Positions 1 to 5,623 of a stretch of 6,801 nt of DNA are shown here, one piece after another. Position 1 is the first letter of the stretch. Every line of letters starts with the position of its first letter. Position numbers and translations under genes: made by a program. Origin of the DNA: Magnetovibrio sp. (GTDB lineage: Bacteria > Pseudomonadota > Alphaproteobacteria > Rhodospirillales > Magnetovibrionaceae); the NCBI GenBank assembly GCA_016763255.1, contig JAESUA010000350.1, forward strand, positions 1 to 6,801. Reading direction: 5' to 3'. Below the pieces are notes generated by a model. That model was not told where the DNA came from and searched no databases. It saw only the letters and a program-made list of their open reading frames with translations.

Positions 1-948
1 CAGGACGAAATCGATAGCCTGCTGGGCTTTGACGATGACCTCGAAGAGGGCGAGCATAAATCCGGCATTCAAGCGATCCTCAATTCGGCGTTGGTGTCTT
101 ATGAACGCCTGCCGATGTTGGAAGTGGTGTTTGACCGTTTGGTGCGCTTGATGTCCACGTCATTGCGTAATTTTACGTCGGACAACGTCGAAGTTTCGCT
201 CGATAACATCACATCTATTCGCTTTGGTGACTATTTGAACTCCATTCCGCTGCCGGCCATGCTGTCGGTGGTTAAGGCCGAAGAATGGGACAATCACGCC
301 CTGTTGACGGTCGACAGTTCCCTGATTTATTCCATCGTTGATGTGTTGCTCGGCGGTCGCCGCGGCACCGCGGCCATGCGTATTGAAGGTAGGCCCTACA
401 CCACCATCGAACGCTCCTTGGTGGAGCGCATGGTGCATGTGGTGTTGTCAGATTTATCCGGCGCGTTTGAACCGCTTTCTCCGGTGACGTTCCGTTTTGA
501 CCGGATCGAAACCAACCCGCGCTTTGCGACCATTTCCAGGCCGTCCAACGCAGCGATTGTGGCGCGCTTGCGCATCGACATGGAAGATCGCGGTGGGCAA
601 ATGGAATTGCTTTTGCCTTATGCGACACTGGAACCGGTGCGTGAATTGCTGCTGCAGTCGTTCATGGGTGAAAAATTTGGCCGTGATAGCATTTGGGAAA
701 CTCACTTGGCCGAAGAACTGTGGATGACCGAGGTGGAACTAGAGGCGGTTCTCGATACCCAGACCATGCGCCTGGGCGAGGTTTTTAACCTGCAAAAAGG
801 TTCGCATATGGATCTCGGTGCAACCCCGAACTCACAAGTCAAACTATTGTGTGGTGACGTGCCGATGTATCTTGGCCGCATGGGCCGTAAAGGCGATCAA
901 ATTGCCATTCGCATTGACGGCAAGTACGTAAAGCCGAAGAACGACTAG
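1..948 (+). CDS. fliM: Flagellar motor switch protein FliM (5' partial)
   Basis: FliM forms the middle layer of the cytoplasmic C-ring of the flagellar motor and is where CheY-P docks to change rotation. The frame is open from base 1 to the TAG at 946-948, giving 315 visible residues. The true start lies a few codons upstream, so the GTG at 91 should not be taken as the start. The first visible residues (QDEIDSLLGFDDD) are the conserved FliM N-terminal CheY-binding motif. The middle CheC-like domain follows, with the GG-x-x-G loop (LLGGRRG) near visible residue 118 and a following EGR...T.IE segment typical of FliM. The last 80 or so residues (TEVELEAVLDTQTMRLGEV onward) form the SpoA/FliN-like domain that joins FliN. 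Family length is about 320-370, so only a short piece is missing. A 33-base gap separates it from the next gene, so co-transcription is likely. Confidence 0.96.
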   Translation, partial: QDEIDSLLGFDDDLEEGEHKSGIQAILNSALVSYERLPMLEVVFDRLVRLMSTSLRNFTSDNVEVSLDNITSIRFGDYLNSIPLPAMLSVVKAEEWDNHALLTVDSSLIYSIVDVLLGGRRGTAAMRIEGRPYTTIERSLVERMVHVVLSDLSGAFEPLSPVTFRFDRIETNPRFATISRPSNAAIVARLRIDMEDRGGQMELLLPYATLEPVRELLLQSFMGEKFGRDSIWETHLAEELWMTEVELEAVLDTQTMRLGEVFNLQKGSHMDLGATPNSQVKLLCGDVPMYLGRMGRKGDQIAIRIDGKYVKPKND

Positions 949-969
949 AAAAAAAGGCGCAAGCGCGCC
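949..969 (-). terminator. Intrinsic-terminator-like hairpin, minus-strand orientation
   Basis: GGCGC (956-960) and GCGCC (965-969) form a perfect 5-bp GC stem around the loop AAGC. Seven A residues (949-955) lie on its left, directly after the fliM stop. Read on the minus strand this is a GC stem followed by seven T, the classic Rho-independent layout. On the + strand no T-run follows, so it should not stop the operon. The hairpin lies 3 bases before the GAGGT ribosome-binding site of the next gene (973-977) and could instead affect its translation. The stem is short, so function is inferred. Confidence 0.4.
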
Positions 970-981
970 GGTGAGGTAAAC

Positions 982-1695
982 GTGCAGATCGGACTCATAC
1001 TTGATGTCATTATTGCAGTACTTTTGGTGCTGACCATCACCTATGCCGTGCGTTTGAATCAACGTTTGTCGCAATTGCGTAGTGACAAAAACGAATTGCA
1101 GGCCCTCGCCAAGACCTTTGCCGATGCCACCGTAAAGGCCGAGGCGGGCATTCAGCAGTTGAAAATTTCCAGTGATAATTTGCAAGGCGGACTCGAACAA
1201 GCCGAGGCCCTGCGCGACGATTTGGCCTATTTGGTTGAGCGCGGTGGGCGCACCGCAGATCAAATGGCGGCCTCGGTGCGTGCGCCGCAACTTGATCCAG
1301 AAGATGATCATGGCACTATCGGTGATGATCGTTTGATTGAAGAAGCCATTCGTGCGGCCACGACCGGAGCTGAGCCATCGGGGGGCAGTGGACGCAAATC
1401 GGGTGCCCGCCGTTCCAACAGTGGACCCGGCCGCGCCAGCGAAAATAAAGGCCGCGCCAGCGAGAATAAAGGCCGCGAAACGAACATGTTTGCGACCAAG
1501 CGCCGCAACTCTCCCTCTCGAGAGCCAGAACAGGTGCCGAATGAGAGATCCGGTTCCTTAGGCGGTGGTCTGGGCGGTTTGACCCCGGAAGATAGGCTTT
1601 TGGGTGAATTGAAACGTGGCGCGAATGAACCCGAAACGGTTGGAGATTCGGATGCCGCGCGTGAGCTGCTTAAGGCGCTGAGTTCGGTCAAATAA
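982..1695 (+). CDS. Membrane-anchored coiled-coil protein, DUF6468-like
   Basis: A 237-residue protein of unknown molecular function. It resembles the DUF6468 proteins found next to fliM in Rhodospirillales-type flagellar clusters; this assignment is from memory of the family. The start is GTG at 982, supported by GAGGT at 973-977. Residues 5-22 form one hydrophobic helix with no cleavage site, so it is probably an N-terminal membrane anchor. Residues 24-90 are heptad-like and rich in Q, L, E and A (NQRLSQLRSDKNELQALAK), suggesting a coiled coil. Residues 105-215 are polar, Gly/Ser/Arg-rich and probably disordered, and include two tandem GRASENK repeats (150-163). A short amphipathic helix (DAARELLKALSSVK) ends the protein and may be a docking site. 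Its position between fliM and motE suggests a motor or stator accessory role, which is an inference. A 64-base gap precedes motE. Confidence 0.85.
   Translation: MQIGLILDVIIAVLLVLTITYAVRLNQRLSQLRSDKNELQALAKTFADATVKAEAGIQQLKISSDNLQGGLEQAEALRDDLAYLVERGGRTADQMAASVRAPQLDPEDDHGTIGDDRLIEEAIRAATTGAEPSGGSGRKSGARRSNSGPGRASENKGRASENKGRETNMFATKRRNSPSREPEQVPNERSGSLGGGLGGLTPEDRLLGELKRGANEPETVGDSDAARELLKALSSVK
1429..1470 (+). repeat. Two tandem 21-bp in-frame repeats (GRASENK x2)
   Basis: Copies 1429-1449 and 1450-1470 differ at one base, a silent GAA/GAG change. A degenerate third start (GGCCGCGAAACG) follows at 1471. Each copy adds exactly seven codons, so copy number can change without a frameshift. 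It lies in the disordered middle of the DUF6468-like protein. Confidence 0.9.
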
Positions 1696-1759
1696 GCTTG
1701 GTCATACATACCGACATCTGAATTTAGAATATCGCCACGATAAGGAAGTTTAAGTCAGC

Positions 1760-2611
1760 ATGGTGCAACGTCATACGAACAGAGGTGAAGCGCGCTCGGA
1801 CTCGATGTCCGGGGGTACTGCTGGGCCTGAGTTTGACAACGATGAGGCCCCCAACCGGCCGAGTTTGCTGCGCCGTATTGTGGTTAAAGTGCGCCTTTTG
1901 CCGATGGTGATCTTTTTTTGCACGCTGACATTGACGGTTCGAGTCGGTGATATTTGGGAAGGCGTGGACGGTTTTTTAAACGGAACAGTTTCGGTTTCCA
2001 GTACCGTTGCCCAGGCCCAAACCGGCGGTGAGGCCGTGCCAGCCGACGCGAATGTCCCGCCTGCAGCAGGTATGCCCGATGGACTGTTGGCTACGGATGA
2101 CGAAGATGCACCGTTCATGCCGGAAGAAGACCAAGCCGCCGTTGCCGCTCGCATGCTGGCTGATGATCCGACCCTTTTGACCCAATCGGAAATTGATTTA
2201 TTGCAAAAACTGGCCGAGCGCCGAGTCGAAATCGATGCTCGAGCCCGCGAATTGGAAACGCGACAGGCCCTTCTTGCCGCAGCGGAATCCAGAATTGAAC
2301 GAAAAATACAAGATTTTATAGCCTTGCAAGCCACCATCGAGAGCTTGATCAAGACCTATGATGAGCAACAAGACACTAAATTATTGAGCCTTGTGAAAAT
2401 TTACGAAAGCATGAAACCCAAGGATGCCGCTCGCATTTTTGAGGAATTGGACATGGACGTTTTGCTGCAGGTGGCGGAACGGATGAAGGAACGCTCCTTG
2501 GCGCCGATCATGGCAAAAATGAATCCGCAAAGGGCGCGTGACGTGACGGTAGAGCTGAATGCACTGCGTAAGCTTCCGGAACCAATCGCGTTAACTGGAA
2601 AAAACGGCTAA
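1760..2611 (+). CDS. motE: MotE-family flagellar motor accessory protein
   Basis: A 283-residue inner-membrane/periplasmic protein of the MotE family. In Sinorhizobium, MotE is described as a periplasmic chaperone for the motility protein MotC; the role in this lineage is inferred. A cytoplasmic head (1-45) rich in polar residues is followed by one membrane helix at about 46-66 (LLPMVIFFCTLTLTV) and the RVGDIW segment common in this family. A Pro/Ala/acidic linker covers about 85-135, a long charged coiled coil about 142-205, and an MgtE N-terminal-like helical domain about 206-275. The latter holds the signature YESMKPKDAARIFEEL and MNPQRA. The start at ATG 1760 has AAGGAAG at 1742-1748, 11 bases upstream. 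An in-frame ATG at 1805 lacks a well-spaced site. The membrane helix could act as a signal peptide, but no clear cleavage site follows at once. A 297-base gap follows. Confidence 0.88.
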   Translation: MVQRHTNRGEARSDSMSGGTAGPEFDNDEAPNRPSLLRRIVVKVRLLPMVIFFCTLTLTVRVGDIWEGVDGFLNGTVSVSSTVAQAQTGGEAVPADANVPPAAGMPDGLLATDDEDAPFMPEEDQAAVAARMLADDPTLLTQSEIDLLQKLAERRVEIDARARELETRQALLAAAESRIERKIQDFIALQATIESLIKTYDEQQDTKLLSLVKIYESMKPKDAARIFEELDMDVLLQVAERMKERSLAPIMAKMNPQRARDVTVELNALRKLPEPIALTGKNG

Positions 2612-2908
2612 TAAAAACCCGTAGGTGATTGTTCTAAAAGGTTGCGTACTGGGGGCGACTCCTTTAATTAAATAATATGAACTTTTTTCGGTTCCTTTGA
2701 TCGTGGAGGGTGAATGCGCTCATAAGCATCCCCATATGATCGTGATGGAACGAATATTATTATTGGCTTCATGCCTTGTTGGGCGTAAGCCTTTTGATTT
2801 GAGTAACGGTTAAGCGAAATGCTGGCCGATGAAATAAACATATAGAGTGCACAAAATGTGTAACTCGCAGAATTTTGGCACTAGCCCGCCAGAAATTGGA
2901 GTGTTCAG
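2612..2908 (+). promoter_or_regulatory. AT-rich intergenic leader upstream of cheY
   Basis: This is the only long gap in the window and the natural place for a promoter driving cheY-cheZ-motB. It holds AT-rich stretches (CCTTTAATTAAATAATATG at 2661-2679) with -10-like hexamers TTTAAT (2663-2668) and AATAAT (2671-2676), but no well-spaced -35 partner. An imperfect hairpin can form between AAAGGTTG (from 2637) and CGAC..CTTT (to 2665), and another between GGGTG (2708-2712) and CATCC (2728-2732). Neither is followed by a proper T-run. A near-direct repeat TGATCGTG occurs at 2698 and 2737. A 25-codon ORF (2736-2813) is treated as unproven. The ribosome-binding site of cheY (GGAG, 2898-2901) ends the region. 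That a promoter exists here is inferred from spacing and composition. Confidence 0.4.
2804..2832 (+). promoter_or_regulatory. Possible FliA (sigma-28)-like promoter, weak
   Basis: GCCGATGA at 2825-2832 matches the enteric FliA -10 element GCCGATAA at seven of eight bases. The only upstream partner is TAACGGTT (2804-2811), a partial match to TAAAGTTT with a 13-base spacer rather than 11. The position, about 80 bases before cheY, is sensible for a late motility gene. The spacing defect and uncertainty about FliA in this lineage keep confidence low. Confidence 0.2.
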
Positions 2909-3301
2909 ATGGCTGTCGATATGAACATGAATGTTCTGATTGTGGATGATTACAAGACCATGCTCAGGATTATCCGAAACCTTCTTCGCCAACTTGGTTT
3001 CGAAAATGTCGACGAAGCGATCGACGGAACCGAAGCTCTTGCGAAGCTCAAAGAAAATGATGGTGATTTTGGCTTGGTCATTTCCGATTGGAATATGGAA
3101 CCAATGACCGGCATCGAATTGCTGCGTCATGTGCGCGCCAATGATAAGCTAAAGCATATCCCCTTCATTATGGTGACCGCGGAATCAAAGTCCGAAAACG
3201 TGATCGCTGCGAAAGAAGCTGGTGTGTCGAACTACATCGTGAAGCCCTTCAATGCTGACACTCTTAAGTCCAAAATGGTCAGTGTGTTAGGCGACTTCTA
3301 G
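2909..3301 (+). CDS. cheY: Chemotaxis response regulator CheY
   Basis: A single-domain 130-residue receiver that carries the chemotaxis signal from the CheA kinase to the flagellar switch. No output domain follows. All active-site residues are present: acidic pair D13-D14, phosphoacceptor D60 (in LVISDWNMEPMTG), T90 (in IMVTAES), Y109 and K112 (in NYIVKPF). They correspond to E. coli D12, D13, D57, T87, Y106 and K109. The DWNMP-like segment (DWNMEPMTG) is typical of CheY that binds FliM. The start ATG 2909 has GGAG at 2898-2901, spacing 7. In-frame ATGs at residues 5 and 7 are less well placed. cheZ starts 19 bases downstream, so the kinase output and its phosphatase are co-expressed. This CheY is the obvious partner of the FliM motif at the start of the window and of the CheZ tail. 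Confidence 0.97.
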   Translation: MAVDMNMNVLIVDDYKTMLRIIRNLLRQLGFENVDEAIDGTEALAKLKENDGDFGLVISDWNMEPMTGIELLRHVRANDKLKHIPFIMVTAESKSENVIAAKEAGVSNYIVKPFNADTLKSKMVSVLGDF

Positions 3302-3320
3302 GACACTGGGGAGCAACTTC

Positions 3321-4157
3321 ATGGCCGGACGAAAGTCAAAAACGGCCACGGCTGGCAAGGCTAAGGTAAAAGCTGAGGCCGGATCTGTTGGTGCAAATCC
3401 CACAGGTACAAAGTCCCCGGGCGTTAAGTCTCGTGTGGGCAAGTCAGCCGCGAAGAGCCCAGCCACGAAGAACCCCGCCACGATGAGCAAAGGTGCTCGG
3501 AGTGCCAAGGGCGGGGCTTCTAAGGTGAAGGCCGCAAAACTTAAAGCGGTCGATCAGGTTGTGGCTGCGGCCAAGGCTGTCCGCAAATCCAGCACAAAAA
3601 AGGCTTCTAAAAAGGCCGGGCCGCAAACGGCATACGTTTATGCCGAGTTGGAACAGCTGGCGGCCTATATCGATGCAGCGCGGCGTGAAATTGCACACAT
3701 TCGTCCTCACGATGTTAAGGATGAGTATCTTCCCGATGCAGCCGATGAACTGAACGCCGTGGTCGAGGCGACTGCCGACGCGACAAATGCTATTATGGAC
3801 AGCTGTGACGCTATCGAAGCGGTGATGGGTGAGGTTAGCGCCGAGACATCGAGCAAGTTAATGGATGCCACGACGCGTATCTACGAAGCCTGTACGTTTC
3901 AAGACATCACCGGGCAGCGTATTGGTAAGGTGGTTACAGCGCTTCAAAATATTGAAGAACGCATTGACGCGCTGTTACATACCTTGGGCGATGAACAGAT
4001 CATCCCAAAAGCGAAAAGCACCACAAAGCCCAAAACCAAAAGTAAAATCGAAAACAACAAGGTCATCACCGATGCGGACCTGCTTGAAGGTCCCCAGCTT
4101 GGCGACAAGGCCAAAAGCCAAGCTGAGATCGACGCCCTTTTGGCAAGCTTTGATTAG
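3321..4157 (+). CDS. cheZ: CheY-P phosphatase CheZ with a basic N-terminal extension
   Basis: CheZ speeds loss of phosphate from CheY-P. The 278-residue protein is longer than E. coli CheZ (214). The core is a long helical hairpin at about 103-222. It contains the signature TFQDITGQRIGKV, in which D195 and Q199 match catalytic D143 and Q147 of E. coli CheZ with the same spacing. A polar Lys/Thr linker (229-248) leads to a terminal peptide SQAEIDALLASFD (266-278), equivalent to the E. coli CheZ tail that binds CheY. Residues 1-100 are an unusual low-complexity head, rich in Ala, Ser and Lys (22 Lys and 4 Arg against 2 acidic residues), resembling histone-H1-type tails and probably disordered. 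The start ATG 3321 has GGGGAG at 3308-3313, spacing 7. Starting later, for example at M55, would still leave a basic head. The next gene begins 8 bases after the stop. Confidence 0.93.
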   Translation: MAGRKSKTATAGKAKVKAEAGSVGANPTGTKSPGVKSRVGKSAAKSPATKNPATMSKGARSAKGGASKVKAAKLKAVDQVVAAAKAVRKSSTKKASKKAGPQTAYVYAELEQLAAYIDAARREIAHIRPHDVKDEYLPDAADELNAVVEATADATNAIMDSCDAIEAVMGEVSAETSSKLMDATTRIYEACTFQDITGQRIGKVVTALQNIEERIDALLHTLGDEQIIPKAKSTTKPKTKSKIENNKVITDADLLEGPQLGDKAKSQAEIDALLASFD

Positions 4158-4165
4158 ACCTCACG

Positions 4166-4870
4166 ATGAGCACGACGGACGATCAGATCCCACCGCCTTC
4201 TGAAGGGGGTAACAGCACCTTAGCTCTATTCTTGGGGCTGTATTTGGTGGTGTTGGCTTTTTTTATTTTGCTGGTCACCATTTCCACCGTTGAAGAAACA
4301 AAATCGAAAAAGGTGATGGACAGTCTGTCCAGCGCCTTTACATCGATCGTGCCACCGTCTGCGGATCTAACGTCCTTTAAATCTAAGGATGGTGATGTGT
4401 TGGCCGGGCAGGAATTCCAGCAACAAGTCACGGGTATTTTTTCGACCGCATTGGGCATCGATAAAGTGGAAATGGTGCAGCCGGGACGTCAAATGCGTCT
4501 GCTGATGAAGGCCGACAATTTGTTTTTCACCGACGAAGCACGCATTCGTCCGGCGATGTACCCCCTACTGGATCGCACAGTGGCGGCGCTTTCCAATCGC
4601 CCGCCGGGACTGCGCTTTGATTTGGAATTCATCATCGGTGTCGAGACCGCCGCAGATGGTAAGACCATGCCTGTCGAAGAGACTCTGGAGCTGCGCCGTG
4701 CCGGGGCTTTTGCAGAAGAAATGAATTCTCGGGGCATTCCCCCCGACAGCATTGCGGTGGGGATACGCCCCGGGCACGTTGGTGAGGTGGTGATTTGGTT
4801 CTACACACGTGATATTGAAAAGACAAAGTTGAAGTTTGAAGAAGGAGAGCAGTTTCAAGGCCTCCGGTGA
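4166..4870 (+). CDS. OmpA/MotB-like protein lacking the stator aspartate
   Basis: A 234-residue MotB-type protein: short N-terminal tail, one membrane helix at 18-40 (LALFLGLYLVVLAFFILL), a periplasmic linker, and a degenerate OmpA-like domain at about 105-215. Aligning its AFF (31-33) with the MotB helix puts G24 where the ion-carrying aspartate (E. coli D32) should be, and no acidic residue lies in the helix. In the OmpA-like part, the usual GHTD is GVET (158-161), so the peptidoglycan-contacting Asp is absent, while the LELRRAGA segment keeps the conserved Arg. It is therefore unlikely to conduct ions alone. Options are a heterodimer partner of the next gene product, a stator scaffold, or a regulator. 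There is no clear Shine-Dalgarno; the ATG lies 8 bases after the cheZ stop, suggesting translational coupling. Related proteins are often labelled simply MotB, which would be misleading here. Confidence 0.85.
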   Translation: MSTTDDQIPPPSEGGNSTLALFLGLYLVVLAFFILLVTISTVEETKSKKVMDSLSSAFTSIVPPSADLTSFKSKDGDVLAGQEFQQQVTGIFSTALGIDKVEMVQPGRQMRLLMKADNLFFTDEARIRPAMYPLLDRTVAALSNRPPGLRFDLEFIIGVETAADGKTMPVEETLELRRAGAFAEEMNSRGIPPDSIAVGIRPGHVGEVVIWFYTRDIEKTKLKFEEGEQFQGLR

Positions 4871-4881
4871 TAACAATCCGG

Positions 4882-4896
4882 ATGCTTGAACGTTAG
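4882..4896 (+). other. Five-codon mini-ORF before motB
   Basis: ATG CTT GAA CGT TAG lies between the two MotB-type genes and ends 4 bases before the ATG at 4901. It might serve as a reinitiation leader, as motB lacks a clear ribosome-binding site. This is a chance-level pattern and is recorded because it bears on the start choice. Confidence 0.15.
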
Positions 4897-4900
4897 TATC

Positions 4901-5623
4901 ATGCTCGATGATGAGATGAATTCACAGCTGCCTGGCACCGAACGCCCGAATATGGCGTGGATGCTCACATTTACGGATTTGGTGTCTTTGATGCTGACCT
5001 TTTTTGTGATGCTGTTTTCCATGTCGTCTTTGCAGATGGATGAATGGGATGCGATGACCGATACGCTGACTCAAACTCTCAATCCGGGTAAGTTGACCAC
5101 GGTTGCCGCCGCCACTGCACAATTTAATGTCGGCACCATTTTTCGGCGCGAGGCCACCGACCTGGATTATCTTTCTGGCGTTTTGGAACGTGGCATCGCG
5201 GAGGATGAAATTCTCAAAAATGCAAAGATTATGTTGCTGGGTGACCGCCTCATAGTGGCGTTGCCGGGTGATTTGCTGTTCCCATCCGGGCGTGCGGTGA
5301 TGCCGGATGAAGCACGCTCCGCGATGTTCACATTGGGCAGTTTGCTGCGCAATGTCGGCAACCAAATTGGCGTCAACGGCCATACAGATCCACTGCCACC
5401 GTCCGCCAAAAGTGGTTTTTCAAGCAATTGGGAGCTGTCCTTAGCCAGGTCATCTGCCGTCGCCAACGCGTTGCGCCGGTCTGGTTATACGGATGACATA
5501 CTGGCATTTGGTTATGCCGATAGCCGTTATGCCCAACTGCCAAATCTGTCCGAGGCCGAGCGCACCAAACTGGGCCGCCGCGTGGATATCGTATTGTTCC
5601 CAACAGTCGGGGGAAACAATTGA
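4901..5623 (+). CDS. motB: Flagellar stator protein MotB
   Basis: MotB pairs with MotA to make the ion-driven stator and anchors it to peptidoglycan. Numbered from ATG 4901 (240 residues), the membrane helix is 20-42 (WMLTFTDLVSLMLTFFVMLF), with D26 at the position of the E. coli ion-carrying D32. A linker of about 45-110 follows, then an OmpA-like domain at about 112-235 with all expected marks: GHTD (160-163), NWELSLARS (176-184, with R183) and RRVDIVLF near the end. It appears complete. The start is uncertain: TTG 4886 adds five residues, while ATG 4916 removes five. None has a strong ribosome-binding site; 4901 is chosen as the first ATG that leaves a normal short cytoplasmic tail. No motA is in the window, so it must lie elsewhere. 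The stop TGA overlaps the next start by one base (TGATG). Confidence 0.93.
   Translation: MLDDEMNSQLPGTERPNMAWMLTFTDLVSLMLTFFVMLFSMSSLQMDEWDAMTDTLTQTLNPGKLTTVAAATAQFNVGTIFRREATDLDYLSGVLERGIAEDEILKNAKIMLLGDRLIVALPGDLLFPSGRAVMPDEARSAMFTLGSLLRNVGNQIGVNGHTDPLPPSAKSGFSSNWELSLARSSAVANALRRSGYTDDILAFGYADSRYAQLPNLSEAERTKLGRRVDIVLFPTVGGNN

Noticed and set aside
91..948. fliM starting at GTG 91
   Set aside because: The same frame is open back to base 1 and encodes the conserved FliM N-terminal motif, so the gene begins outside the window.
844..1311. 155-codon minus-strand ORF across the fliM end and the DUF6468-like gene
   Set aside because: It is antisense to two well-supported genes, and the translated protein shows no family features.
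2140..2230. TQSEIDLLQKL in MotE resembles the CheY-docking peptides of FliM and CheZ
   Set aside because: It lies after the membrane helix at the start of a coiled coil, so it should be periplasmic and out of reach of CheY; the likeness is probably chance.
2637..2665. Possible terminator after motE
   Set aside because: The stem is interrupted by a bulge and is followed by mixed A/T sequence, not a T-run.
2876..2890. TGGCAC before cheY as a sigma-54 -24 element
   Set aside because: The -12 side reads CGCC rather than TTGC, so the essential GC at the right distance is missing.
2810..3130. Minus-strand ORF over the cheY leader and cheY
   Set aside because: It is a shadow of cheY, without a ribosome-binding site or recognisable domain.
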